Source: Actinomycetes bacterium (GTDB taxonomy: Bacteria > Actinomycetota > Coriobacteriia > Anaerosomatales > Anaerosomataceae). From it: a stretch of 46,502 bases of DNA. Within the stretch, counting starts at the first letter, position 1, and each line of letters opens with the position of its first letter. The stretch lies in assembly GCA_021372825.1 (NCBI GenBank), contig JAJFTR010000030.1, positions 1 through 46,502 of the forward strand, in the 5' to 3' direction. The notes below the pieces were generated by a model. That model was not told where the DNA came from. It ran no database searches and saw only the letters and a program-made list of their open reading frames with translations. Both the position numbers and the translations under genes were made by a program. This document shows, piece by piece, positions 24,997-33,874 of the stretch.

Positions 24997-25149
24997 TCAC
25001 ACGCCGTACCTCACTTGGATGCGCTTCGCTTGCTCAAGGCGATGAAGTCCTCGCTGTAGATCATCAGGATCGGAGATGTTCTCGACTGCCCACTTGACGA
25101 TCTCTCGGGGGACGAGCGGATAGCGCTTCCGCGCCTGCGCGAGGGTCAT
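24997..25149 (-). CDS. Small hypothetical protein, 50 aa
   Basis: Complete short gene with ATG at 25149 and AAGGAG 6 bases upstream. The product is charged and apparently helical: it begins MTLAQARKRYPLVP, contains IVKWAVENISDPDDLQRG and ends KRIQVRYGV. No signal, membrane segment or cysteine. It lies 100 bp beyond ubiX on the same strand and before the tRNA cluster. No homologue is recognised. Regular codon use and a good ribosome site make it likely real; a role with ubiXAD is only suggested by position. Confidence 0.6.
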   Translation of the reverse strand: MTLAQARKRYPLVPREIVKWAVENISDPDDLQRGLHRLEQAKRIQVRYGV

Positions 25150-25249
25150 GTCCTGCTCCTTCTGTCTACGATGACTGCTACGACTATGATGTGATAGACC
25201 CTGTTACACGCATGATTCTGCTACGTCTCCAAGACGCACGTCAAGCGCG

Positions 25250-25849
25250 TCACTGCTCGCCCCACCTACGGTAGAGATCGTGTCGCACGCCAAGGACGTC
25301 GAACACCTTTCCGACAACGAAGTCCACCTGGTCATCGACAGACTTCGGACGGTGGTAGAAAGCAGGCATAGCCGGCGCTATGACCGCTCCCGCCTCGGCA
25401 AGACGAGTGAGATTCCGCAAGTGAATCAGATTCAACGGGGTCTCGCGTGGCACCATCACCAGCGGCCTGCGCTCTTTTAGGGCGACATCCGCGGCGCGCT
25501 CGGCCAGATCGGCTGCTCTCCCGCTTGCCACCGATCCGACGAATCCCATGGATGCAGGGATGACCACGACGCCGTCGGTGCCGCTCGATCCACTCGCGAT
25601 CGGATCGAACAGATCGTCGACCTGCGCGACACGAAGCGGAGACCCCTCGTTGAGCTCCAGGAACCTCAGTACCGCTTCGCGAGGTCCGGCCTCCGGCAGG
25701 CGGAAGCCGAGTTCGAACTCCATCACGTCCGCACCGGCATGCGTGACGACCAGCACGACGCCATGACCCGATACCAGCAGCTGCTCAACGGCGCGCATCC
25801 CATACGCAGAACCCGACGCTCCCGTGATCACCACGACATATGTGCCCAT
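25250..25849 (-). CDS. ubiX: UbiX-family flavin prenyltransferase
   Basis: 199-aa flavoprotein making prenylated FMN, the cofactor of UbiD-type decarboxylases. N-terminal VVITGASGSAYGMR (5-18) and PASMGFVGSVASG (near 99-111) bind flavin and phosphate; MVPRETPLNLIHLRNLTRL (near 137-155) is the highly conserved core; MPAFYHRP (near 165-172) follows. Full length. It sits one base after ubiA, in the operon nitroreductase-HAD-ubiD-ubiA-ubiX, so it should serve the ubiD two genes upstream. Confidence 0.95.
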   Translation of the reverse strand: MGTYVVVITGASGSAYGMRAVEQLLVSGHGVVLVVTHAGADVMEFELGFRLPEAGPREAVLRFLELNEGSPLRVAQVDDLFDPIASGSSGTDGVVVIPASMGFVGSVASGRAADLAERAADVALKERRPLVMVPRETPLNLIHLRNLTRLAEAGAVIAPAMPAFYHRPKSVDDQVDFVVGKVFDVLGVRHDLYRRWGEQ

Positions 25850-25850
25850 A

Positions 25851-26807
25851 TCACCAGCCGCCTCGAAGCCGGTCTGCCAGAGCGCCCGTGAATACGACTA
25901 TCGCGACGATCCCATTCACTGTAAAGAAGGCCTCGTTCACGCGCGACAGGTCCTCTGGGGAGACGATGCTGTGCTCATACCACATCAGAGCCGCGGCTGC
26001 GCCGACGGCGATGTACCACGGCCAGCCGGCGCCGACGAGGAACCCGCCGAGCACGAGCAGTGCCACGGTCGATACATGCTTCAACCGCGCCTGGGTGAGC
26101 GCCCGCGTCAAGCCGAAGTCGACTGGCATCGAGTGAAGCCCGTCCCGCACATCACACGCTATGTCTTGGGTCGCATAGATGATATCGAATCCGACGGTCC
26201 ACAGCATGACGGCGCACCCGAAGACCCATGGGGCCGCGTCGGTGGCCGGACCTCCCACCGCAAGCCATCCGCCGATCGGCGCGAGGCCTAGGCACAACCC
26301 CAGCCAGTAATGGCAGAAGGGCGTCACCCGTTTGAGGTACGGATACACGATGAAGGCGACCAGCGGGATCGGCCAAAGCCACCGCGTCACGGGATGCAAC
26401 TGCCAGACACCGAAGAGGTACGCGGCTAGCATGATCGCCGAGAAGATCCACAGCTCCCACGCCGTGACCCGGCCCGCGGGGATCGCGCGACCAGCGGTGC
26501 GAGGATTCCTCGCATCGATCTCTCTGTCGACGGCCCGGTTGATCACGAACGCGAATGAACGAGCACCGACCATGACGACGGTGATCCACACAAGCGCCGG
26601 CCACGACGGCCAACCGGGGCCGTCGAGCGTATGCATGACCCACCACGGATGGCCCTGCTCGGCCGAACCACGGGCGGGCGCCGTCGTCCAAGGAGCGACC
26701 TGCGCGCCGTAGAGCGCACCTATGTACGCGTAAGGTAAGGCGAATATCGAGTGCTCGAACTTGACGAGCTCGAGCAGCACCTTGATCTTCTGGATGATCT
26801 TGCTCAC
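25851..26807 (-). CDS. ubiA: UbiA-family aromatic prenyltransferase (MqnP-like candidate)
   Basis: 318-aa membrane enzyme attaching a polyprenyl chain to an aromatic acid. First Asp-rich motif NRAVDREIDARNPRTAGR (near 85-102), second YATQDIACDVRDG (near 204-216), both Mg-diphosphate sites. About eight to nine hydrophobic helices are evident. GTG at 26807 overlaps the ubiD stop; an in-frame GTG at 26825 is an alternative. With UbiD and UbiX adjacent, and no 4-hydroxybenzoate or ring-hydroxylase genes nearby, the futalosine-type menaquinone route (MqnP with MqnL/MqnM) is the likeliest pathway; this is an inference from context. Confidence 0.92.
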   Translation of the reverse strand: MSKIIQKIKVLLELVKFEHSIFALPYAYIGALYGAQVAPWTTAPARGSAEQGHPWWVMHTLDGPGWPSWPALVWITVVMVGARSFAFVINRAVDREIDARNPRTAGRAIPAGRVTAWELWIFSAIMLAAYLFGVWQLHPVTRWLWPIPLVAFIVYPYLKRVTPFCHYWLGLCLGLAPIGGWLAVGGPATDAAPWVFGCAVMLWTVGFDIIYATQDIACDVRDGLHSMPVDFGLTRALTQARLKHVSTVALLVLGGFLVGAGWPWYIAVGAAAALMWYEHSIVSPEDLSRVNEAFFTVNGIVAIVVFTGALADRLRGGW

Positions 26808-28288
26808 AGGCCCAGGCCCTCCCACAACTCATCGACCCGCGCTTTGACTTCAGGGGACATCTCCAGAGCATCCGGCCACTCACGTGCGTACCCCTCATTG
26901 CGCAGGGGACGGGTCGCGTCGATCCCCAGCTTGAAGCCGAAGCTCTCGAAGTCGCTGCTGTGATCAAGACGGTCAAGCGGACCCTTACTCACGAGTATGT
27001 CACGAGAGGGATCCACGTTGTTGAAGCAACGCCATGCCACCTGGGAGTAGTCGTGACAGTCCACATCTTCGTCCACGACGATCACGAACTTGGTGAACAT
27101 CATCTGCCCCATCGACCATGCGAAGTTCATGACGCGGAATGCCTGACCCGCAAACTCCTTCTTGATCTGAAAGATCGCGCAGTTGTGGAACACACCCTCC
27201 AGAGGAAGGTCATAGTCGACCACCTCGGGCATCATCGCCCGGACAACGGGAAGGAACAGCCTCTCGGTGGCCTTGGCCATGTAGCAGTCTTCCATCGGCG
27301 GACGTCCTACGATCGTCGCGGCGTAGATGGGGTCGCGTCGTGTGGTGATGACGTCCACGTGGAAGACGGGGAACTCATCCGCTAGTGAGTAGTAGCCAGT
27401 GTGGTCGCCAAAAGGACCCTCTCGTCTCTTCTCGTCTGGATCACACCAGCCCTCAAGGACGATCTCGGCGTGTGCAGGCACGAGCAAGTCGTTGGTGAGA
27501 CACTTCACGACCTCGACGCTCTCAGCCCGCAACACGCCACTGAACAAGTACTCATCGATCATCGGGGGCACAGGCGCCGTCGCGGAGAAGGTTGTTGCCG
27601 GATCAGCTCCGATCGCCACACTCACCGGTACCCGTGCAGCTCCGGCCTCCTTCCAGGATCTCAGGTTCTTGGCACCATCATGATGCTCATGTATGTGCAA
27701 TCCGGTCGTCTTCCCGTCGAACACTTGCAGACGATACATACCGATGTTGAGCTTTGCCGATGGGTCGTTTGTTACCACAAGGGGGAGCGTGACGAACGGG
27801 CCTGCGTCGCCCGGCCACGTCGTGAGGACCGGCAACCTGCCCAGGTCGACATCGTCACCTCGCCATACGACCTCTTGCACAGGCGCCTTCTTCACTCGCT
27901 TCGGCCGCGCTGAGGCAAGATCGGCGAGACTTCTCGCGGCACCGATCTTGTCCCACACACCCGTGGGCGCGTCCAGTGGGATGCTCTTCATGAGCTGGTT
28001 CGCCTTGGCATCAAGATCGCGCCATGTTCCCGTTCTGGCATCCACTCCCAGCGCCCACGCCATGCGGTCGTACCCGCCCATCAGATTGATCGCGACCGGC
28101 ATCTCATAGTGCCGGCCAGTCGCGCGGTCCACTGCGTTCTCGAAGAGCAACGCGGGGCCATGCTGCTTGCTCACGCGATCAGTGATCTCCCCGATCTCTA
28201 GATGCGGGTCGACCTCAGCGCTGATGCGTTGAAGCTGTCCCTTGGACTCAAGCAAGGCCATGAACTCGCGGATGTCCCTGAATGCCAT
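26804..28288 (-). CDS. ubiD: UbiD-family prenyl-FMN decarboxylase (MqnL-like candidate)
   Basis: 494-aa decarboxylase using prenylated FMN and Mn/K. Begins FRDIREFMALLESKGQL; central NIGMYRLQVFDGKTTGLHIHEHHDGAKNLR (near 182-212, split here) binds cofactor; EGPFGDHTGYYS (near 291-302) and the Glu-rich region carry catalytic acids. Length is typical. Overlaps ubiA by 4 bases and follows the HAD gene by 12 bp. In the menaquinone-type setting it would decarboxylate the prenylated naphthoate; in an alternative, 4-hydroxybenzoate-like acids. Confidence 0.94.
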   Translation of the reverse strand: MAFRDIREFMALLESKGQLQRISAEVDPHLEIGEITDRVSKQHGPALLFENAVDRATGRHYEMPVAINLMGGYDRMAWALGVDARTGTWRDLDAKANQLMKSIPLDAPTGVWDKIGAARSLADLASARPKRVKKAPVQEVVWRGDDVDLGRLPVLTTWPGDAGPFVTLPLVVTNDPSAKLNIGMYRLQVFDGKTTGLHIHEHHDGAKNLRSWKEAGAARVPVSVAIGADPATTFSATAPVPPMIDEYLFSGVLRAESVEVVKCLTNDLLVPAHAEIVLEGWCDPDEKRREGPFGDHTGYYSLADEFPVFHVDVITTRRDPIYAATIVGRPPMEDCYMAKATERLFLPVVRAMMPEVVDYDLPLEGVFHNCAIFQIKKEFAGQAFRVMNFAWSMGQMMFTKFVIVVDEDVDCHDYSQVAWRCFNNVDPSRDILVSKGPLDRLDHSSDFESFGFKLGIDATRPLRNEGYAREWPDALEMSPEVKARVDELWEGLGL

Positions 28289-28300
28289 AGGTCTACCTTC

Positions 28301-29017
28301 CTACTCCAGCCCAAGGGCGACCTCGATACGTCCGAAGTCCTGTATGCACGCCGTGTCTTGCTCGGCACTGCACACCTCGTCATTCTGTCGCGAGACCAGC
28401 ACCGCATGCATGCCTACTGAGCGAGCACCACATACGTCGGCGTAAGGATGGTCTCCTACGTGCGCAGCGGAGGTCGCAGACACACCGACGCGCACGCACG
28501 CGAGCTCGAATATCCTGGGGTCCGGCTTCCGCAAGCCGACATCAGCCGAGGAGACCACGGTGTCGAAGTACCCTCGTATGCCGAGCCCCTCCAGAATGGT
28601 CGTAAGGCGACGATCCCAGTTCGAGATCACACCCAGAGCGAGCCCGCGTGCCTTCAGGCGCTCCAATGCCGGCACGACGTCCTCATGGACCTTCCATCGA
28701 TCAGGCCGCCCGAACTCGTCGTACACACGTCGGCCGATATGGACGGCGTCCGGATCTATCCCCAGCTCTCGGCAGAGCAACGAGTACATGCCGACCCATA
28801 CGGAAACCGTCTCTTCCTCGTTGGCCCAGAATGCGTCGTCGGCTCGATAGCGGTCCTCATAGTACTGGTCGACCTGCGGCATGAGCGCTTCGATAGCTGA
28901 TAGGTCGCGCTCATGACCCGAATCCCCAAGAACCTGGCGGCACACCTCCGCCACACTCGGCCAGGGATACAGGAGCGTATTGCCTGCATCGAAGAAGACG
29001 GCATGCAACGCTCTCAC
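28301..29017 (-). CDS. HAD-superfamily hydrolase
   Basis: 238-aa phosphatase-like protein. Motif I FFDAGNTLL (nucleophile D10), motif II GVISNWD, motif III Lys in RKPDPRIFELAC, motif IV HVGDHPYADVCGA. A helical cap lies between motifs I and II, as in subfamily I enzymes. GTG at 29017 overlaps the nitroreductase stop by 4 bases. The substrate is unknown; association with quinone-type genes may be a shared transcript only. Confidence 0.9.
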   Translation of the reverse strand: MRALHAVFFDAGNTLLYPWPSVAEVCRQVLGDSGHERDLSAIEALMPQVDQYYEDRYRADDAFWANEEETVSVWVGMYSLLCRELGIDPDAVHIGRRVYDEFGRPDRWKVHEDVVPALERLKARGLALGVISNWDRRLTTILEGLGIRGYFDTVVSSADVGLRKPDPRIFELACVRVGVSATSAAHVGDHPYADVCGARSVGMHAVLVSRQNDEVCSAEQDTACIQDFGRIEVALGLE

Positions 29018-29580
29018 TTGAGAAACGTCACCACGTCGTGCCGACGCTCGGTCATGAGTGGCACTTCCGCAGAACGACCGAGCAGGACGAGCGCAGCGAG
29101 CTTGCGGTCATCTGAGATGTCGAAGATCTCCCGGAGTCTGTCGACCACCCAATGCGGTGCCGTGATACTGCACGCGCCGAGGCCAAGGTCAGTGGCACGT
29201 AGCAAGAGGTTCTCGATAGCCGCACCTGTCGCCAACAACGCGTTGCAGTCGGTGTCCTCGTCGCCCGTGAGCGCGACAGAGGCGGCGATGACCACCGGTG
29301 CGCCCCCAAGGTCGGCATAGAACTCCGCGGCCCGGTCGAGCTGCTCCGGTTCCAGCCTGTCCACGTACTCCTCGAGATACTGGGTCGAGAGTGCCATCAC
29401 TTCCCCGACCCTCTTGCGAGCCTCACCCAGTGCGACGTGAAAACACCACGGTTGTGCGTTGAAACTCGAAGGCGCTAGGATGGCCGCCTCGATGACCTCG
29501 CGGATGGTGTCTTCGTCTATCGGCTCTCCCGTGTAAACACGCACCGAGTGGCGACTGCGCAATGCGTCCAGCAGCTCCAT
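29014..29580 (-). CDS. Nitroreductase-family FMN oxidoreductase
   Basis: 188-aa flavoprotein of the nitroreductase superfamily. SRHSVRVYTGEPI (near 8-20) and APSSFNAQPW (near 36-45) bind FMN; a helical core and a GLGACSITAP motif (near 131-140) follow. ATG 29580 is chosen with GAGGAG 5 bases ahead; a GTG three bases upstream is possible. First gene of the ubiXAD-containing operon. Substrate (quinone, nitroaromatic, or other) cannot be read. Confidence 0.9.
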   Translation of the reverse strand: MELLDALRSRHSVRVYTGEPIDEDTIREVIEAAILAPSSFNAQPWCFHVALGEARKRVGEVMALSTQYLEEYVDRLEPEQLDRAAEFYADLGGAPVVIAASVALTGDEDTDCNALLATGAAIENLLLRATDLGLGACSITAPHWVVDRLREIFDISDDRKLAALVLLGRSAEVPLMTERRHDVVTFLK

Positions 29581-29685
29581 CACGACTCCTCGTAGGTGGC
29601 ATGTACGACGTCCCGGCCCGGACCATGCACAGCCGAGATGCTCCCCACGACAAGGATACCCGTTCCCGACACCAGTGGCACCCGA

Positions 29686-30525
29686 TTATCTCCGATGTCG
29701 CAGAATATGCTTGACCATCGTGACCGACGTCCCGCCGTCGTGACTCACGGAGAACTCCACCTGGTCCATGAGAGCCCTCATGAACATGACGCCACGACCA
29801 GATGCCGCATACAGATCGTCACAGGATCTTGTGCACCCGTCGAAACCGCCTCCACAGTCGTCGACCACGATGACGACGCGGTCCTCATGGGCGTCGATGC
29901 GTATCTCCACGTTATCGGCGTCGCCGCCCGGTGACCCATGGCGGATGGCGTTCGCAAGTGCCTCTCCGACCGCCACCCGTATGTCGAACAGCGTGGATTC
30001 TCCGATGCCGAGCGGTTCTAGGAGCTCGACCACTCGTGCCCGTGTCTCTGCGAGCGATGCCGGATCCGCGGCCATGGTCATGCTCTCACTCCACAGCGCA
30101 GGGGAACCTCCCGCAGCGAGCTCGAGACCGCTCACCGCCTCGTTCACGTCTGGCGCGGAGGAGATGCAGGGCGCAACGCCCACCAAGCCTGACAGCTCCA
30201 GAACCCTGTTGACGTTACCGCTCGCTCCCGCAAGTACCAGTTTGCCCCCGACGGGCTGCAGTTCGCGATCCAGCCACACGAGCAAGCTGAAGACAGAGCT
30301 GTCGGCGTAGGTCACCTGGCCCAGGTCGAGCACCACATGCGAGCACCCGCGAGCGAGTGCGCTCTGGAGCCCTTCCCTTAATTGCGGCACCGTCACCATA
30401 TCGATCTCGCCCGTGAGCTGCACAACACACGCGCTCACGTCCGGACTGTACTGGATACTCGATTCCACCAACCACTCCTCGTGCGATCCTGCGATCTCTA
30501 CAGCCGTCTGATTCCCGGCGCTCAC
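29686..30525 (-). CDS. STAS - HATPase fusion (anti-anti-sigma plus anti-sigma kinase)
   Basis: 279-aa protein joining two partners of a sigma-control switch that are usually separate. Residues 25-135 are a STAS domain with the phospho-Ser loop YADSSVFSL (73-81; S76/S77). Residues about 150-278 are an RsbW-type HATPase with N box EALANAIRHG (188-197), G1 DDCGGGFD (222-229) and G2 SGRGVMFM (242-249). In known systems the HATPase phosphorylates the STAS Ser and a SpoIIE-type phosphatase reverses it. GTG at 30525 overlaps the stop of such a phosphatase gene, giving kinase, substrate and phosphatase in two genes. A cognate sigma factor is not seen here. Confidence 0.9.
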   Translation of the reverse strand: MSAGNQTAVEIAGSHEEWLVESSIQYSPDVSACVVQLTGEIDMVTVPQLREGLQSALARGCSHVVLDLGQVTYADSSVFSLLVWLDRELQPVGGKLVLAGASGNVNRVLELSGLVGVAPCISSAPDVNEAVSGLELAAGGSPALWSESMTMAADPASLAETRARVVELLEPLGIGESTLFDIRVAVGEALANAIRHGSPGGDADNVEIRIDAHEDRVVIVVDDCGGGFDGCTRSCDDLYAASGRGVMFMRALMDQVEFSVSHDGGTSVTMVKHILRHRR

Positions 30526-33500
30526 TGCAGTCTAACGCCCTCGTCCTCGATCGACCGCACGAGTGTGAGAATCGCCGCGTCATCGCGCAGCTCGCCTCCC
30601 GCGAAATGCTGCACCGATGAGAGCAGCCTCTGCGTGACTGCGGCCGCACTTCCGCCTGCACTGAGCGCTCGACGGACACGACCCTCCCCGAAGAAGCGCC
30701 CGCCTCTCCGAGCCTCTGTGACACCGTCGGTGAACAACAGCAGGATGCCTTGCGGGGCGATCCCTGCCACGTGCTCGGCATACAGCGCGTCCGCGACAGC
30801 TCCCAATAAAGCCCCCGTGGTGCCGAGACGGTCTATCCGTCGCGTCCGTGGATCAAAGAGCAACGCAGGCGGGTGACCACCGTTCGCCCATGTGACATCT
30901 CCGCTGCGCATGTCGACGAACCCGAGCCACACCGTCACGATCCCACTCGGGTCACCAGCAGCTACGATCATATCGTTGAGTTGTGACAACACCTGCGCAG
31001 GACCTGCCCCCGCCGCGACCATACCCCTGATCGCGTACTTGATCATGGATGTCTTGGTGGCCGCTTCCACGCCGCTTCCACACACGTCGCCCATTGCGAC
31101 CGCAACTCGTCCGTCGGGAGCGAGGAACACGTCGTAGTAGTCTCCGCCTATCTCCACCTCGGACCCCGCTGGGACGTAGACGCTGCTGGCGTCGAGTCCG
31201 GGTATGCTCGGCAACCTGGTCGGAAGGATGCTCTCCTGCAGGACGGTCGCTACATGGTGCTCGCGACTGAAAAGATCCGCCGTGTCGATTGCGAGCGCGC
31301 CTTGTGACGCGAAGGTGAGTAACAGCTCGAGATCATCTGCGCTGAAGGCTCCGACCGATCGTGACAGCGTCGCGAGCACACCGATGGAACGCCCTCGGGC
31401 CAGCAGCGGCGCCACCAATGCTGCTCTCAGACCCTGTGACAAAGCCACACGCGACAGAGACGTGTCCTCCTGCTCCAGGTCCTCGATCCGTTCCGCTTGT
31501 TTTGTCTCGAAGACACGGCCGGGGATGTCCTCTCCGGCAAGGAACTCCATCTCGAGCATCTCGCGCGCAAGGGTACCACGCGCCATCGGGACGGTGATGA
31601 TCCTGCGTCTCTGATCGTAGGTCATGAGCATGACCGCATCGGCCGAGAAGATCTTCTGGACGACGTCCAGCACGCGGCTGAGCACCACTTTGCTCTGCAA
31701 CGAGGAGCTCACCGCCTGCGAGATCCGGAACACCGTCTCAAGAGTGTCCGCACGGGCCTTCGCCTGCTGGAAGAGGTATGCGTTCTGCAGAGCGAGTCCC
31801 ATCTGCTTGCCGATCGTCTCGGCAAGTGTCACAGCTCGGTGAGTGGGTGCCGGGCAGGGCGCCAACGATCCCACAAGCGCCAAACCCGCGAAAGTCTCTT
31901 TTCGGAAGAGGCACGTCACGAGCGCGCACCTCATACCAAGTTCTTCCAGACACGCTCCAAATCCCACAGACGCCTCGTCAGCGGAGAGCCATCGTGACGG
32001 AAGCTTCAGCCCGTCTACCACGGGCTCGGGGAACAGTCGTTCCCACTCTCTTAGAAGGCGAGCTTCCACGCCACCGTCCAGTGTTACGCGTGCACCGTAC
32101 GACTCCGGATCGGCCAGCGCGACGAAGGACCTGTCCATGCCCAGCAGTTCGGCCTCGGTCTGCGCGGCCGCGTCGAGCGCGTCGCGAAGGTCCATGAATG
32201 TCGCGAGGCTCTCCGCCACGTGCCGAAGTGCCTCGGCCTCGCGTCGCGCACGCCGTTCCTGGTCGAAGAGCCGTGCGTTGTCGAGAGCCACCGACGCCTG
32301 CGCTGCGAACGACCTCGCCAGTTCGATCTCGGCACTCGTGAACTCACGTGGCTTGTCGCACACGATCGCCACCACGCCAAGCACATCCACTCCCTTGGCA
32401 AGAGGGACCGCGAGGCCGCACTCCTCGCCACCCGTCGTGTGGTGCAATCTCATGAGCGCATCGCTCGTCGCATCACCCTGGAACACCTCTGCACCCCCGG
32501 ATCTCAGCGTGGTGCGCAGCCATTCCGAGGCGTCGACGGGCACGTCCGACCCGACCTGGGATTCCAACGAGCCGGCAGCCCGGACGAGCGTGGCAGTCGA
32601 GGCCGTCTCGTCAAGCAACCACACGTCGACATCCACAGCACCGAGCATGTGCGCCATGGAGGAGGCTATTCCGTCGAGCACCTCAGCACTGTCGGACGAC
32701 CGCGCGAGTATCTGCGAAACGTCGTGCATCCGGTTGAGCCGCATCGTGAGCAAGTTGAAAGAGTCCAGCAGTCTGCCTACCTCGTCCTTGCGGTCGACTG
32801 CGATGGGGTCGAGCACAGCCCCTGCAGCAGCGGCACGCGCACGTCTCTCAAGGACCCGTAGGGGGCGCGCCAGCCACAAGATGCCCCCCACAGCGATCGC
32901 GAACGAGAAGAGCACGGAAACACCCCACGCGTACACGGCAGGCCGCAACGCCTGCCAGGTCTCCTCCGCCACGACTGTGGCCGGTTCAAGGACGACGACC
33001 CGCCACGCGAGTCCCTTCAGGCCCTCTACATCGCTGTACACGCCTTGATACCGGGCGCGACCCCGCCCAGGTATCCGCGCCACACCAGTTCCCTGTGCTT
33101 CTGGCGTGAAAGCGACCGACCCAATCGCGGCGAGTGCCTCCGGATCGCCTGCTGAGAACCGCAGATCAAGGTCATCATCCACGATGAACGCGACCGGAGA
33201 GCGGTCCGCCGATGCGATTTGAGACAGTGTGTTCGAGATGGTCTGCACACGGACTTGGCCCACCAGGTACCGGTCAGAACGCCCCTCAGTCCCCGGAAGT
33301 GGTACCACCACCCACACCACCCCCGTGCTCGACCCCCGTGCAACGTCTTCCCACACGTACATCGTCTCGCCGGATCTGGCCGACTCTATGACGTGGGACA
33401 TGGTGACCGAGGACACACTGTCACTTACCGGGTAGGCCGACAAGATCGAACCCGACTCGTCCGCGAGCACGACCCGCTGGATATACTCCGCGTTTTCCAC

Positions 33501-33785
33501 GACAGCGTTCGAAAGAGCACGACGTTCCGCGACCGGATCCGATCCGCCCAAGGCGTCGCGCTGGGCCAGAGTCAGCAATGCGCGGTACGCGGCGTGAAGA
33601 CGCGCACTCGTCTCCCGGACGACCACGTCTGCGTATGCGCGCTGCCGAGCAGACTGCTCAGCGCTCGCCATCTGGTACACGCCCGCCACGGACGACACGC
33701 CGAGAAGGAGCGTGGTCGTGACCACCACAGCGACCGCGAGCACGATGAATCTGCCCGTCAGCGACATCGACCTGCGCACGTGCAC
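30522..33785 (-). CDS. Membrane SpoIIE/PP2C phosphatase with sensor, HAMP and three GAF domains
   Basis: 1087-aa signal-integrating Ser phosphatase. TM1 about 10-36, extracytoplasmic cache-like sensor about 45-275, TM2 about 285-306, HAMP 307-355, three GAF-like domains (about 365-505, 525-672, 685-838), then a SpoIIE/PP2C domain 860-1080. Metal Asps are visible: D882 in GGDYYDVF, D900 in GDVCGSG, D1020 in FTDGVTEA. It should dephosphorylate the STAS domain of the overlapping downstream gene in response to external and cytosolic cues; ligands are unknown. GTG at 33785 has AGGGGG 6 bases upstream; ATG 33767 is an alternative start. Confidence 0.9.
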   Translation of the reverse strand: MHVRRSMSLTGRFIVLAVAVVVTTTLLLGVSSVAGVYQMASAEQSARQRAYADVVVRETSARLHAAYRALLTLAQRDALGGSDPVAERRALSNAVVENAEYIQRVVLADESGSILSAYPVSDSVSSVTMSHVIESARSGETMYVWEDVARGSSTGVVWVVVPLPGTEGRSDRYLVGQVRVQTISNTLSQIASADRSPVAFIVDDDLDLRFSAGDPEALAAIGSVAFTPEAQGTGVARIPGRGRARYQGVYSDVEGLKGLAWRVVVLEPATVVAEETWQALRPAVYAWGVSVLFSFAIAVGGILWLARPLRVLERRARAAAAGAVLDPIAVDRKDEVGRLLDSFNLLTMRLNRMHDVSQILARSSDSAEVLDGIASSMAHMLGAVDVDVWLLDETASTATLVRAAGSLESQVGSDVPVDASEWLRTTLRSGGAEVFQGDATSDALMRLHHTTGGEECGLAVPLAKGVDVLGVVAIVCDKPREFTSAEIELARSFAAQASVALDNARLFDQERRARREAEALRHVAESLATFMDLRDALDAAAQTEAELLGMDRSFVALADPESYGARVTLDGGVEARLLREWERLFPEPVVDGLKLPSRWLSADEASVGFGACLEELGMRCALVTCLFRKETFAGLALVGSLAPCPAPTHRAVTLAETIGKQMGLALQNAYLFQQAKARADTLETVFRISQAVSSSLQSKVVLSRVLDVVQKIFSADAVMLMTYDQRRRIITVPMARGTLAREMLEMEFLAGEDIPGRVFETKQAERIEDLEQEDTSLSRVALSQGLRAALVAPLLARGRSIGVLATLSRSVGAFSADDLELLLTFASQGALAIDTADLFSREHHVATVLQESILPTRLPSIPGLDASSVYVPAGSEVEIGGDYYDVFLAPDGRVAVAMGDVCGSGVEAATKTSMIKYAIRGMVAAGAGPAQVLSQLNDMIVAAGDPSGIVTVWLGFVDMRSGDVTWANGGHPPALLFDPRTRRIDRLGTTGALLGAVADALYAEHVAGIAPQGILLLFTDGVTEARRGGRFFGEGRVRRALSAGGSAAAVTQRLLSSVQHFAGGELRDDAAILTLVRSIEDEGVRLQ

Positions 33786-33874
33786 GGCCAGCCCCCTATA
33801 TCACCTGGCTCGTCATGACCCGCCCGACCATCGTAGACCAAGCGCTTCCGGACGTGCTACCCGTTCCGGATCGG

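Noticed and set aside
24737-25045. Open frames across the tRNA-Cys region
   Set aside because: They run through tRNA and terminator hairpins; the only frame with a ribosome site and sensible protein is 24997-25149 on the minus strand.
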